Assembly (NCBI GenBank): GCA_943371025.1
Contig: CALRTC020000031.1
Span: forward strand, 11,839-75,838
Origin: Niveispirillum sp943371025
GTDB taxonomy: Bacteria; Pseudomonadota; Alphaproteobacteria; Azospirillales; Azospirillaceae
Length of the DNA stretch: 64,000 bases
Reading direction: 5' to 3'
This document shows positions 33,506 through 43,629 of this stretch, piece by piece. The notes below the pieces were generated by a model that worked only from the letters and a program-made list of their open reading frames with translations, did no database searches and had not been told where the DNA came from. The stretch's first letter is position 1. The number at the start of each line of letters is the position of its first letter. A program made the position numbers and the translations under genes.

Positions 33506-35830
33506 ATGAGCATGGAAACCCTGTCCATCCAGGTGCGCTTCCTGTCCGACTGGCATGTCGGCACGGGCACGGGGCGGCCCGGTGATATTGACCGGCTGAC
33601 AGCCCGTGACCATGACGGGCTGCCCTTCGTCCCGGCCAAGACGCTGACCGGTATTTTGCGCGACGCCGGGGAACGGTTGGCCCAGGCGCTGGACAATGGT
33701 CAGCCAGACGGCCCCTGGACCGACCTGCTGACCGACCTGTTCGGTGATCAACCGGCGCTGTCCCGTGGGACGGCACCCTTTTCCCCGCGCACGGCTCGCC
33801 TGTCGGTGCGGCCGGCGCGGTTCGCCGAACCACTGGCCGCCCATCTGCGGCGTGACGCGGGCCTGCGGGCGGCGCTGACCTTCATTAAACCGGGAGTGAT
33901 GATCGATCCGCGCAGTGGGCGGGCGGCGGATCAACATTTGCGGTTCGAGGAAATGGTCAGGCTGGGCGCTGAACTTTCCACCCAGATGCAACTGGACCTT
34001 GCCGGTCTCTCCAGTGAGCGGGCCGATGATTTGCGCGCCCTGCTGCTGGCCAGCCTGCGGCTGGTCGAACGGCTCGGTGGCAAGCGGCGTCGCGGTGCTG
34101 GCCGTGTGGAACTGACACCAACGGATATGTCGGGCGGGAAGGCCGCAATTGACGCCGCAATTGCCCGGCTGACACAGCGGCCCACGCCGGCCCCCCGTCT
34201 GAAGGAACCACCCCTCTCGCCCCCTTTGCCCAGCCTGCCGACGGCACAGGCAGAAGCCTTCATCCGGCTGCCAATTGCCATCACGCTGGACACGCCGCTG
34301 GCCGTCAGCCGACGGACCCTGGGCAATCAGGTCGAAACGCTGGATTTTCTGCCCGGATCCAGCCTGCTGCCCTTGATCGCGCGGGCCTGTGCCATGGCGG
34401 GCATCGATGTCGGCAGCGCCATCCGCCGGGGTGACATCCGGGTATCGCCGCTGACGCCGATGATCGGGGACCGGGCAGGCCTGCCCGTACCTTTTGCGCT
34501 GGCGCGGCGGAAAAATGAAGGTGCTGGCACGCGGACCTATGTCAATCGGCTGGTCCAGCGCGATCACGAACAGCAGATGAAGCCCCTGCGCGACGGCTAT
34601 GTCGCCGAAACTCATGGTGGCTTGACGCTGGTCCAGGTTGCACCGATCCAGCGCACCCACAACACCATCGACGATAAGGTGCAGCGCCCCACGCGCAATG
34701 TCGGTGGCCTGTTCACCTACGCCGCCATTCCGGCAGGCACGATCCTGTCCGGCGAGGTGACGATCCGGTCCGACCTGGCGGATCAGGCCGTGGCCGCCAT
34801 CGCAAAGCTGGATGGCAAGCCGGACCGGCTGGGCCGATCGAAGAAGGATGATTACGGCGCTGTGACATTCCGGATCGGCGAACCGGACACCCGAACACCC
34901 GCACCAGAAGCACACCCGGACGGTCTGGTCACCCTTTGGTGCCTGTCTGATCTGCTGGTGCGCTCGCCCGGCCTGCGCGCGACCCCGACCTTGAAGACCC
35001 TGTGCGAGCTTGTTGCCGGCGCATTGGGAGGGGGTAGCAAGGTGGAGCCGGACAGAGACACCCTTCAGGCGGTGCGGGTTCGCCGCCTGGATTCCTGGCA
35101 GGAACGCTGGGGCATGCCCCGCCCGTCGCTGCTGGGCCTGCAGGCAGGCTCGTGCATCCGCCTGCGGATCACCCCGCCGCCTGCCCCGGCCCAACTGGCC
35201 GCCATCGCCCGCGACGGGCTGGGCGAACGGCGGGCGGAGGGGTATGGCCGCGTCTCGATCAATCCGCCTTTGCTGGATCGCGCCACCATTCCCGCAAGTA
35301 AGACGGGCGGCATCGTATCCAGCGATGACACCTCAACGCTGCCTGCCGCAGAGGGTGCCTTCGCGCGCGCCCTGGAAAGGCAGGCTTGGCGCACCGCCCT
35401 GCATCAGGCGGCATCGCTTGCCGGAGCGAACGAGGCTTTCCGTATGTCCAGCCTGCGTCTGGGGGACAAAGCGTCCGGCCCCAATATGAGCCAGCTTGGC
35501 GGACTGAGGGCCGTCCTGGCGGGTCTGCGCACGCCCACCGACCGGGGCGCTGTCCTGGCTTGGTTCGATCACGTGGCCCGGGTCAAACAACGCCGCAAAC
35601 GCTGGCCGGATGCCACGTTACGGGCATTCCGTACCCTGATCGAACAGCCCGACCATGTATGGACGCTGCTGCGCGTGTCGGCACTGCCGTCAGTGACCGG
35701 CCGGCCAGCGGCAGAGTGGCAAGAAGAAATGTGGGCCGACACTGTTCGCGCGTTGTTCGATGCCGTATTCCACAATCACAAACGTCTGCTGGACGGTTGG
35801 CCGAGCGAGGGAGGCCGTGATGGCGCGTAA
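33506..35830 (+). CDS. csx10: Type III-D RAMP fusion: Cas7-like plus Csx10-like
   Basis: 774 residues, about twice a single RAMP subunit. Residues about 6-215 look like a Csm3/Cas7 domain (FLSDWHVGTGTGRPGDIDRL, LPFVPAKTLTGILRDAGE, KRRRGAGRVEL). Residues about 255-600 look like Csx10, the Cas5-like subunit of III-D (ITLDTPLAVSRRTLGNQVETL, FLPGSSLLPLIARA, RRAEGYGRVSIN). The last about 160 residues are helical and have no RAMP motif; they could stand in for the missing small subunit Cas11 (inference). The ATG at 33506 follows a strong GGGGGGAAG. It lies 8 bases after cas10 and overlaps the next gene by 11. Confidence 0.8.
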   Translation: MSMETLSIQVRFLSDWHVGTGTGRPGDIDRLTARDHDGLPFVPAKTLTGILRDAGERLAQALDNGQPDGPWTDLLTDLFGDQPALSRGTAPFSPRTARLSVRPARFAEPLAAHLRRDAGLRAALTFIKPGVMIDPRSGRAADQHLRFEEMVRLGAELSTQMQLDLAGLSSERADDLRALLLASLRLVERLGGKRRRGAGRVELTPTDMSGGKAAIDAAIARLTQRPTPAPRLKEPPLSPPLPSLPTAQAEAFIRLPIAITLDTPLAVSRRTLGNQVETLDFLPGSSLLPLIARACAMAGIDVGSAIRRGDIRVSPLTPMIGDRAGLPVPFALARRKNEGAGTRTYVNRLVQRDHEQQMKPLRDGYVAETHGGLTLVQVAPIQRTHNTIDDKVQRPTRNVGGLFTYAAIPAGTILSGEVTIRSDLADQAVAAIAKLDGKPDRLGRSKKDDYGAVTFRIGEPDTRTPAPEAHPDGLVTLWCLSDLLVRSPGLRATPTLKTLCELVAGALGGGSKVEPDRDTLQAVRVRRLDSWQERWGMPRPSLLGLQAGSCIRLRITPPPAPAQLAAIARDGLGERRAEGYGRVSINPPLLDRATIPASKTGGIVSSDDTSTLPAAEGAFARALERQAWRTALHQAASLAGANEAFRMSSLRLGDKASGPNMSQLGGLRAVLAGLRTPTDRGAVLAWFDHVARVKQRRKRWPDATLRAFRTLIEQPDHVWTLLRVSALPSVTGRPAAEWQEEMWADTVRALFDAVFHNHKRLLDGWPSEGGRDGA

Positions 35831-37361
35831 CATCACTGGACGCTGGGTCGTCAATGGCAATCTGGTCGCGACAACTGCGCTGCATGTCGGTGGCCTGACC
35901 GCCGACCCCGACACAGATTTGCCACTGGCCCGCAATGGCAACGGCGAGTGGTATATTCCAGGCACCAGCCTTGCCGGTGCATTCCGGGCCTGGTGGCGGG
36001 AGGTTTTCGACACCGACAAGGTTGATCATCTGTGGGGGCGTCTGCCCGGTCCCCGGCAGCCTGACGAAACCGGCTGGGCCAGCCATATCATGGTCGCGGA
36101 TTGCCCGGTTGACCTGAAGGGCGGGCTTGTAGAACGGCGTGACGGTGTTGGCATCGACCGCGACACGGCCAGTGCGGCTGAAGGCATCAAGTATGATCGG
36201 GCCGTATTGCCGGCGGGCACATACCTGCCGCTGTCCATGACCGTGGAGGTAACAGCCGGACAGGGGCCCGTGATTGAAACCATGCTGGCCGAATTTCTGG
36301 AATCGCTGATGGGCGGCGATATCCTGCTGGGCGCAGCGACAACCCGGGGCTTGGGCCGCATCAAACTGGACCCGGACAGCGTGACGCTTCTTCATCAGGA
36401 TTTCAGCACGCGTCAGGGCGTGCTGGCCATGCTGGCCCAGGGCGGCACACCACATTGCGTGCAGCAGTTGGATCGCGAAAGCTTCAGTCCCGCTATTCGG
36501 CAACGGCTTGTCCTCAGGATCGGCTGGCGGCCAGAGGGCCCGCTCATGAACCGGTCGGCGCTGGAAGGGCTTGGGGTGGACACCCTGCCACTGACCACCA
36601 GGGACGGCGGACAGGTGCGGCTACTGCTGACTGGGGCCAGCGTGAAGGGTTGCCTGCGCAGCCACGCCGAACGCATCGTGCGTACCGTCCTGGATTGGCC
36701 CGACGACGCTGAACACACGTTCCTGAAACAGGTCCAGTTGCCCTTGATCGACGCGTTGTTCGGCAGCACGGGCGATGATGCCGCGCCGACAGCCAGCGGT
36801 GAGCCACTGCCGGGCCGCGGGGCCTTGGCGGTCGCGGATTGTCTGTCCGAGTGGTCGGTGCCATCGGCTTCCTGGGCGAAGATGCTCGCAGCGGAGGATG
36901 ACAGGGCCCTTGCGCGGGTCGCCGACAGTGACCAGGACTTGATGAGACATTGGCAGCCCAGCTTCCATGTCGCTGTCGATCGCTGGACGGGCGGTGCAGC
37001 GGAAAGCCTGCTGTATACGGTGCTGGAGCCCCACGGCGTCGCATGGCGCCCGCTGGAGCTGAATCTGGATCTGGCGCGGGTTCCTGAATCAGACACAAAG
37101 GCCGCCCTGGCCCTGTTGCTTCTGGTGCTTGACGATCTGGCCGCAGGACGATTGCACCTTGGCTATGCCGGCAACCGGGGCATGGGAGCCGTCAAGGTCT
37201 CCGAAATTAAGGTCACAGGCAGTGGTGCCGGTAGGCTGTTGCCCGGCTTCTCCTGGGCCGATAAGGGCGTTTTGGACGCGCTGCAAGATGTGACAAGGGC
37301 AGATCTGGCTGTCGCTTGGGGGCAGTGGATCGCCCGCACAAAGGACAGGAGAGCGGCATGA
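35820..37361 (+). CDS. Type III CRISPR RAMP protein with two Cas7-like domains
   Basis: 513 residues. Two RAMP domains in tandem can be seen. The first has TTALHVGGLTADPDTDLPLA, WYIPGTSLAGAFRAWWREVF, then ILLGAATTRGLGRIKLD. The second (about 240-480) repeats the pattern with LLTGASVKGCLRSHAERI and LHLGYAGNRGMGAVKV. Such proteins form the crRNA-binding backbone; the Asp in DPDTDLP is in the position of the target-RNA-cleaving Asp of Cas7/Csm3 (inference). Overlaps on both sides show one translationally coupled operon. Confidence 0.82.
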   Translation: MARNITGRWVVNGNLVATTALHVGGLTADPDTDLPLARNGNGEWYIPGTSLAGAFRAWWREVFDTDKVDHLWGRLPGPRQPDETGWASHIMVADCPVDLKGGLVERRDGVGIDRDTASAAEGIKYDRAVLPAGTYLPLSMTVEVTAGQGPVIETMLAEFLESLMGGDILLGAATTRGLGRIKLDPDSVTLLHQDFSTRQGVLAMLAQGGTPHCVQQLDRESFSPAIRQRLVLRIGWRPEGPLMNRSALEGLGVDTLPLTTRDGGQVRLLLTGASVKGCLRSHAERIVRTVLDWPDDAEHTFLKQVQLPLIDALFGSTGDDAAPTASGEPLPGRGALAVADCLSEWSVPSASWAKMLAAEDDRALARVADSDQDLMRHWQPSFHVAVDRWTGGAAESLLYTVLEPHGVAWRPLELNLDLARVPESDTKAALALLLLVLDDLAAGRLHLGYAGNRGMGAVKVSEIKVTGSGAGRLLPGFSWADKGVLDALQDVTRADLAVAWGQWIARTKDRRAA

Positions 37362-37960
37362 GTATCACGCTCCGATTTCTTGCACCCGCAGAACCGGGAT
37401 TGACGCTGGCCGATACCCTGGCCGCTGCTGCCGGATGCTGGGGGGATGACGACTGGATGGGCACGCGTGCGCTGATCTACACACCAACCCGCTGCATCTT
37501 CGACTGGGCGGCCAGGGTGGAGGAAGTTCAAGCTGACTGGTACGAGGCACGGCTGTTCAATCACCGGGGCGAAATCCGCTGGCTGCGCGACCCCACCTGT
37601 ACAACGGGGCTTGGTCAAGCTGTGCTGGTGACAGAGGAGCTTGGGACCATACTGCCCTTCACCGTTGGTAAGGATGGCATTGACTGCCTGGACCGATTGT
37701 CTCGGCATTATTTGCTGTGGGGGCAAGGCATTCAGACGGAGGGGGTGCTTGATCGACAGTCGGTCATGGGCACTGCCCGTATCGGCATGTTCAACGTCCC
37801 CCTGCCAAACGTTGCACCCGGCGGCTATGCCCGTCTGACAGCGCGGGAGTATGTAGGAGAGGCCGAGGACGGCAATGTGATTGTCGTGGAGGAAACCCTG
37901 TGTGGATTGGAACATTACAATCCGCAGACCGATAACATCAGGCCCTGCGGAGATCAGTAA
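37358..37960 (+). CDS. csx19: Type III-D CRISPR-associated protein Csx19-like (TIGR03984 family)
   Basis: 200 residues resembling the TIGR03984/Csx19 family that marks type III-D loci: MGTRALIYTPTRCIFDWA near residue 32, the WYEARLFNHRGEIRWLRD block and a Trp/Tyr-rich centre. The biochemical role of the family is not established. It starts at an ATGA overlap with the previous gene and ends in a TAATG overlap with the next. Confidence 0.75.
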   Translation: MSITLRFLAPAEPGLTLADTLAAAAGCWGDDDWMGTRALIYTPTRCIFDWAARVEEVQADWYEARLFNHRGEIRWLRDPTCTTGLGQAVLVTEELGTILPFTVGKDGIDCLDRLSRHYLLWGQGIQTEGVLDRQSVMGTARIGMFNVPLPNVAPGGYARLTAREYVGEAEDGNVIVVEETLCGLEHYNPQTDNIRPCGDQ

Positions 37961-40413
37961 TGACCGAACTTATCCGTGGACGCCTGATTTTTGGTGTGGA
38001 CCGGAAGACAGGCAAGCAGGATTTCCGGCTGCTGACATATCAAGCAGCGAAGGGCGAGACAGCGCCAGCACCGCCACCGGCAGGTGAGTTGTCAGCCGAC
38101 CTGATCGGGCTTTCTGAGTCGGAAATTCATGTAGAACTGGAGCTAGTCCTGGGCAAGCCCCGCCGCATTCGCCCGGTGGGTGGTGACTGGGTGCCGCCTT
38201 CGGCCAGCCCGCCACCGCCGCCCGTCAGAAACAATTCATACCAGGGGCCACGGCCGGGTGGCAGAGCGCAGGCGGGCGGTGGCCAAGCACCGAAGACCGC
38301 CCAGCCCAGTAAATACAGATTCCATAACCCCTATAGCTTCATCCCGGCACCGGATCGTCCCACCCGCGGCCCCCTTGCCGACGGTCTGCCACCGTCGCAT
38401 AATCGCTATCATCCCGACTTTTACAGCGGACGGATCAGCGTGGAATTGCGGGTGGAAACGCCACTGCTGCTGCCGGATGCTGCGCGCGCAGAAGAAAGTG
38501 AGAATGGCCATCGTGTCTTCCCCGTGCGCACCCGATCCGACGGTGCCCCAGACCTACCCATAACCAGTGTGAAGGGTGCCTTGCGGTCCGCATTCGAGGC
38601 GGTGACAAATTCCCGCTTCGGTGTCTTCGCCGGGCATGATGGGCGATTGGGACTGCGCATGGAGGCACGGGGCGGATTGCTTATGGTCCCGGCGCGCATC
38701 AATGGCGATTGTTTGGAACTCTATGAGGGGACACGCGACCGCACGATGGCGGCCGCCTGGTTGCCCAGGTACAGTGCTGGTAGATCCACCGATATTGACC
38801 GCCGCGCCATCAGATATCCCGGTGGCACGCTTCCGGCCCATGGCGACAGGGTCCAATGCTGGTTGCAGCGCTTTCACCATGAACGCCGGAACTTCGACTA
38901 CTGGCGGGTGACCGCCATCGCACCAGTTGGAGGCCGACTGCCGGACAAGCCGCCAACGGTCGAGAGCCTGGGGAATCATCGAGCGTTGGCCGATACAAAA
39001 CGTGTCGAGGGTTGGGTCTATATCACCAACCAGAATTTCTCACGCAAGCATGATGAGCGCGTCTTCTTTTCAGCTGGTCCTCCAAAGTCGGTCAAGCTGC
39101 GGGAAGCGTGGCGGCAGGCCTGGAAAGAATTGGTCGCCGACAGTCGTGCCATCCACGAAAAGGAACTGGAACAGCGGCTGCGGAAACATGGCGACGATGC
39201 CGAAGCTCGTTTTCTGGACAAGTCCCCAGGCCAGACAGCTTGGTCGCCCCATGTCTATGATGAAGGATGGCAGGAACTAACCGATGGTTCACTATGCTAT
39301 GCGCAGGTGAATGCTCAGGGCGAAGTGCAAGGTCTCTATCCCGTGATGATATCGCGCGACCTGCACAAAGTAGCCCCTGCCCGGCTATTGCCGGGCAGTC
39401 TGCATCCTGCCACCACGCCCGACGCGCTTTCGCCAGCCGACAGGGTTTTCGGTTGGGCCAGCCAGAAAGGCAACGGTGCCTATCGCGGTAATCTCCGTAT
39501 CGGCCCGATCACCCCACAGGGCGGGGCGGAGTTGATCGAGCGCTTTGCTTCTCCCTTGCCGCTGGCAGTTCTGGGGCAGCCAAAGCCCCATTATGCCCGT
39601 TTCTATGTCGCGCGGGACAGGCAGGGTGCCGCCCAGGCGGAGAGGCTGACCCGCGCACAAACGGCCTATGCGGAGGGGAAAGGACTCCGGGGGCGTAAGA
39701 TGTATCCCCATCATCGCGACCTGCCGGCCAACTATTGGCAGGATGCTGTCCGCGATGATGTGGGAAACCCGGTTACTGGCAACCGTTACCGGGAATATCT
39801 GCGCGCAGCGACGGACACAGATGGCCGCAAGCAGCAGCGGCAGGACAATCAGAACCGATCAATTACCGGCTGGGTAAAACCAGAAAGCCACTTCCAGTTC
39901 GATATTGACGTCAGCAACCTGTCGCCGACCGAGGTGGGGGCGTTGCTGTGGTTACTGTCCCTGCCGAAGGGGATGTTCCATCGCATTGGCGGTGGCAAGC
40001 CCCTTGGCTTCGGATCGGTTCAGCTTTCCCTGGTCAAGTCGGAGCTTCATAAGGGGACGGCCCTGCGTGATCATCTGGTGTCCTTTACCACCGGGCGTCC
40101 CGCAGCCGCCGACGTGGAAGCCTTGATCGACAGTTTCAAGAAGGCAACGTGCGAGGCGGCAGGTGTGAATGATTTTAAACAGACACCCTGGATCGCAGCC
40201 TTTCAAACGATGGCGCGCGGCATCGGCTCTAACGAAATGCCAGTGCATTACCCTCGGGTCGGTCGCCCTGGCACCTCCTATCCGGCGCCTGCGACAAATG
40301 GGGAAAATTTCAAATGGTTTCAGCAGAATGACCTCACCGAGGGAGGATGCGCCCTACCTGACGCTGATGAACTGAATGAGCTGGTGCCGCTTTCCATATT
40401 CATGATGGAGTAG
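37960..40413 (+). CDS. TIGR03986-family CRISPR RAMP protein
   Basis: 817 residues. The N-terminal 130 residues include a low-complexity linker rich in Pro, Gly and Gln. RAMP-like blocks follow: LRVETPLLLPDAA, LPITSVKGALRSAFEAVTNS (about 198-217), then a large insert. Near the C-terminus come SHFQFDIDVSNLSPTEVGAL and FHRIGGGKPLGFGSVQL (glycine-rich loop). This is the TIGR03986-type RAMP found next to Csx19 in III-D loci. It is probably another Cas7-like backbone subunit. It is the last gene of the effector operon. Confidence 0.82.
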   Translation: MTELIRGRLIFGVDRKTGKQDFRLLTYQAAKGETAPAPPPAGELSADLIGLSESEIHVELELVLGKPRRIRPVGGDWVPPSASPPPPPVRNNSYQGPRPGGRAQAGGGQAPKTAQPSKYRFHNPYSFIPAPDRPTRGPLADGLPPSHNRYHPDFYSGRISVELRVETPLLLPDAARAEESENGHRVFPVRTRSDGAPDLPITSVKGALRSAFEAVTNSRFGVFAGHDGRLGLRMEARGGLLMVPARINGDCLELYEGTRDRTMAAAWLPRYSAGRSTDIDRRAIRYPGGTLPAHGDRVQCWLQRFHHERRNFDYWRVTAIAPVGGRLPDKPPTVESLGNHRALADTKRVEGWVYITNQNFSRKHDERVFFSAGPPKSVKLREAWRQAWKELVADSRAIHEKELEQRLRKHGDDAEARFLDKSPGQTAWSPHVYDEGWQELTDGSLCYAQVNAQGEVQGLYPVMISRDLHKVAPARLLPGSLHPATTPDALSPADRVFGWASQKGNGAYRGNLRIGPITPQGGAELIERFASPLPLAVLGQPKPHYARFYVARDRQGAAQAERLTRAQTAYAEGKGLRGRKMYPHHRDLPANYWQDAVRDDVGNPVTGNRYREYLRAATDTDGRKQQRQDNQNRSITGWVKPESHFQFDIDVSNLSPTEVGALLWLLSLPKGMFHRIGGGKPLGFGSVQLSLVKSELHKGTALRDHLVSFTTGRPAAADVEALIDSFKKATCEAAGVNDFKQTPWIAAFQTMARGIGSNEMPVHYPRVGRPGTSYPAPATNGENFKWFQQNDLTEGGCALPDADELNELVPLSIFMME

Positions 40414-40773
40414 TCGGGATACAGGGTCTGGATGACATCGCACAGGTCGTCCAGACCTTGGTGGGGGCACACTATCCTATGCTGGCAAGGGCGTCTTTAT
40501 GCTTGGTTTGCGCTGAATGATCCGCGTGCCGGGTTGGAGCTGATGACGGGTCTTGGCCCCGCCTGTCAAACGTTTCACACCTGTCACCAAAGGACCGATT
40601 GGAGAAGGTCTGCTTTGTGGAACCGTCACCGCTCCATTGAACGCCCACAACGAGGCGCAAACCAGACGCCTACGTCACCTTCCTGAAACGAATCGGCTTC
40701 GTGTCCACTACAAACGACATCTGAAATAAGTCTGTTATCATTCAATGAATTCACGACGGAGCAAGGGCCAAGC
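40414..40773. other. Intergenic region between CRISPR and McrBC-like operons
   Basis: 360 bases with no recognisable gene; short open frames have no family features. The last about 80 bases before 40774 are AT-richer and probably hold the promoter of the McrBC-like operon. Confidence 0.5.
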
Positions 40774-43629
40774 ATGTCAGTCGAGATCCAAGATCAGCTT
40801 GCTGCGCTGCTCGCCGATTACATCATCGCCCGACAAGGCGCCCCTTTCCCCGGCGATTTCCGGCAACGGTTCGACAAGTTGGAACGGGCCTTCGCACAAC
40901 TGCCGGCCCTGCAGTCCAGGCCCGACTTGTTGATCCGTTCCGGCTTTGGCGTGGGACGGTGGGCGAAGGTGCCCTGGTTGGTCATCCTGGACCCCAGAGA
41001 GACGAGAACGCCACAGCAAGGTGTAGCCGTCGCGCTCAATTTCCGTCAGGACATGGCGGGCATGACGCTAAGCCTGAACCAAGGTGTCGCGAGGGATTTG
41101 GCGGAAAGAGGGCGCAAGGAAGCACGGGCCGCGTGGCGGTCGCGGGCCAGCCACGCTCGGACGCTGATCGGTGATCTGGAATCGGTCGGATTCCGGCTGG
41201 ACGGGGACATCAGCTTGGGCCAGGACGACGGCCATGCCGCCAGCGATCTGGCCGCGCGGACTATCGCCTGGACGGCATACCCCGTCGATGCGCTTCCCGA
41301 CGACACAACCCTGAACCGGTTGCTGGACGCATTGCTGGTCGGATACGGACGTTGGGTCGCGGATCAGAACAGGGGGCATCCTGTGCTGGCCTTCGAAACT
41401 GGCGCCTTGCAGGAGATGCGACAGCGGTTCCTGACGCATATGACTGGCTTTCTGACCTTCACCGACAGCAGCGGGACCTACCGTCGGCAGGAACGGGATT
41501 ACAAGACGCAATTGGCGGCGATCTTCCAGACCGAACTACTGCCGCTGCTGACGGCACCGCCGGAAGATGCCGGCCAAGCAGAGGCGACCATCCAGGCCCT
41601 GCACCAAGTGCTTACCAGGCGTAAGGTCGGGGAGCCGCCCGCTATCCAGAACCTGCTATCCTGGCGCGCTACGGAGCATCTGGGACGGCTGCGCGGGGCC
41701 GAAGCTCTGGAGGCCGTCCACCTGTTCCGCGACCTTCTCTCTGGCACCGGCGATACGCCCACACGGGTGGAACGCTTCAACGCCGGCTATGTCGCCATCC
41801 TGGCCTGCCATATGCCATCCGGCACGCAAGGGGTCAGCCGCAGCCTGCCGACCCTGCTGTTGATGCTGGCCGATCCCGCGCATGAGATTTTCGTACGCAC
41901 CACCTTGTTCAACGATGTCGCGCGGCAGTTGGGATGCCCGCGACCGTTGAGCGACGAGCATCTGAACGCAGGCGACTATGAGGCTTGCCTGCGCTTGGCG
42001 TCCGGTATCCGAACATGCCTTGAGGACTGGGGCTGGCAACCGCAGGACATGATTGACGTTCAGAGTTTCCTCTGGGTGGCGGCGTCGGGCGCGTATGCGG
42101 AGGCACCGCGGGATGCCTTTGATGACGCAACCGACCCACAATCCGAGCGGCGCATATTCAAGATCGCCCCCGGTGAGCAGGCTCGCTTCTGGCCGGAATG
42201 CCGGAGGGAGGGGATGATCTGTATCGGCTGGGACAAGGTCGGCGACCTGCGCGAATACCCCGCCGATGGCCAGGCTGATCTGAAACAGGCGCTGCGCGAT
42301 GCCTATCCCGACCAATACACCGGTTCAAGGGCCCGTCAGGCCACGGGGACGAAGAAGGTCAAGGAACTTTGGCACTTCCGCAACCTGCAACCGGGCGACA
42401 TTGTCCTGGCCAGCCGTGGCGCCAGCGAGATCCTGGCCATGGGCGAGGTGGTGGAGCCAGGATACAGCTTCGATCCCAGCCGCACGGAGTATCAGCACAC
42501 CGTCGCTGTACGCTGGAACGACATGTACCGCCGGAACCTGACAGACAAGCTGCCACCGGGCGTGCGGGCCACCTGGATGAACTGCGCCCTCTACCCTGTT
42601 GATCGCGCCCTCTACGCCGCCATTTTGGGTGAAAGACCGATACCCGACAGCTTTGTCCCGCCAACTGACATCGATGATGAGGACACGGCAGTCCCCGACA
42701 ATTTGTACATCGAGCCGCCGTTCGCCGACACGGTGGCTGCCGTCGCGGCGAAGAAGCTGAAACTGCCGGAGCGGTTGCTGCGCCGCTATCATGTGGCGCT
42801 GAAGACGCGGGGCTTTGTCATCCTGGCCGGCGTGTCGGGCACCGGCAAGACGTGGTTGGCAGAGGCTTATGCCCAGGCGGTCGCAGCGGAATATCTGGTC
42901 GTGCCGGTCGCACCAAACTGGACCAGCCGGGAAGACCTGCTGGGCTATGTTAGCCCGACCAGTGGCGAGTATCAGCACACAGCGTTCAGCCGTTTCCTGA
43001 TCCGCGCGGCCAAGGCCTATGAACAGGCGGAGGACAAGATTTCTGTCCGCCCCTTCCATGTGATCCTGGATGAGATGAACCTGGCCCGTGCCGAACATTA
43101 CTTCGCTGATTTCCTGTCGGCCCTGGAACTGCGCAACCGGCACGACCAGGCAACATTGACGCTGGGCGATGCCCAGGTGGGCCTGTTTCGCAATCTGGTC
43201 TTCGTCGGCACCGTGAATATGGACGAGACGACCCACGGCTTCGCCCACAAGGTCTATGACCGCGCCCAAGTCATCGAGGTGACGCTGGACCGCGGCATGT
43301 TGGCCGCCCATGTGGCGGGGCAGGAATATGCCGATATCCTGCTGTCCCTGTGGGACGCACTGGGTTCGGTCGCCCCCTTCGCCCTGCGCACCGCCGACGA
43401 TATCGCCGCTTATGTGCGCCGCGCCACGGCCCTGGGTGCCACATGGCAGGAGGCGTTTGACGAGGCGGTGCTGCAAAAGTTGCTGCCCCGCATCCGGGGC
43501 TTTGATCCCGCCTTAGCCGAGCTGTTGCAAAAACTGGTAACCCTGACCCAACATGATTTCCCCTTGAGCCACGCGAAGGTGGAGCAGATGCGGAAGGGTT
43601 TACGCGATGGTGCCGTCTCCTTCTTCTGA
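40774..43629 (+). CDS. mcrB: McrB-type GTPase with MrcB-N and EVE domains
   Basis: 951 residues. Residues about 10-190 look like the MrcB N-terminal domain (SGFGVGRWAKVPWLVILDP). Residues about 465-620 are an EVE/PUA-like modified-base reader (EQARFWPECRREGMICIGWD, LQPGDIVLASRGASEILAMG). Residues about 660-930 are the McrB AAA+ motor: Walker A GVSGTGKTW (686-694), Walker B VILDEMN (763-769) and the McrB signature GTVNMDETTH (about 813-822). In type IV systems this motor recognises modified DNA (or RNA, in EVE/YTH-type relatives) and drives the partner nuclease. It overlaps the nuclease gene by 23 bases. Confidence 0.9.
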   Translation: MSVEIQDQLAALLADYIIARQGAPFPGDFRQRFDKLERAFAQLPALQSRPDLLIRSGFGVGRWAKVPWLVILDPRETRTPQQGVAVALNFRQDMAGMTLSLNQGVARDLAERGRKEARAAWRSRASHARTLIGDLESVGFRLDGDISLGQDDGHAASDLAARTIAWTAYPVDALPDDTTLNRLLDALLVGYGRWVADQNRGHPVLAFETGALQEMRQRFLTHMTGFLTFTDSSGTYRRQERDYKTQLAAIFQTELLPLLTAPPEDAGQAEATIQALHQVLTRRKVGEPPAIQNLLSWRATEHLGRLRGAEALEAVHLFRDLLSGTGDTPTRVERFNAGYVAILACHMPSGTQGVSRSLPTLLLMLADPAHEIFVRTTLFNDVARQLGCPRPLSDEHLNAGDYEACLRLASGIRTCLEDWGWQPQDMIDVQSFLWVAASGAYAEAPRDAFDDATDPQSERRIFKIAPGEQARFWPECRREGMICIGWDKVGDLREYPADGQADLKQALRDAYPDQYTGSRARQATGTKKVKELWHFRNLQPGDIVLASRGASEILAMGEVVEPGYSFDPSRTEYQHTVAVRWNDMYRRNLTDKLPPGVRATWMNCALYPVDRALYAAILGERPIPDSFVPPTDIDDEDTAVPDNLYIEPPFADTVAAVAAKKLKLPERLLRRYHVALKTRGFVILAGVSGTGKTWLAEAYAQAVAAEYLVVPVAPNWTSREDLLGYVSPTSGEYQHTAFSRFLIRAAKAYEQAEDKISVRPFHVILDEMNLARAEHYFADFLSALELRNRHDQATLTLGDAQVGLFRNLVFVGTVNMDETTHGFAHKVYDRAQVIEVTLDRGMLAAHVAGQEYADILLSLWDALGSVAPFALRTADDIAAYVRRATALGATWQEAFDEAVLQKLLPRIRGFDPALAELLQKLVTLTQHDFPLSHAKVEQMRKGLRDGAVSFF

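Noticed and set aside
33128..35194. 688-codon minus-strand frame opposite cas10 and the RAMP fusion
   Set aside because: Antisense shadow; the plus strand encodes recognisable Cas10 and RAMP proteins in coupled order.
40432..40686. 84-codon plus-strand frame between CRISPR and McrBC-like operons
   Set aside because: Composition and lack of a ribosome-binding site do not support a gene; no motif is seen.
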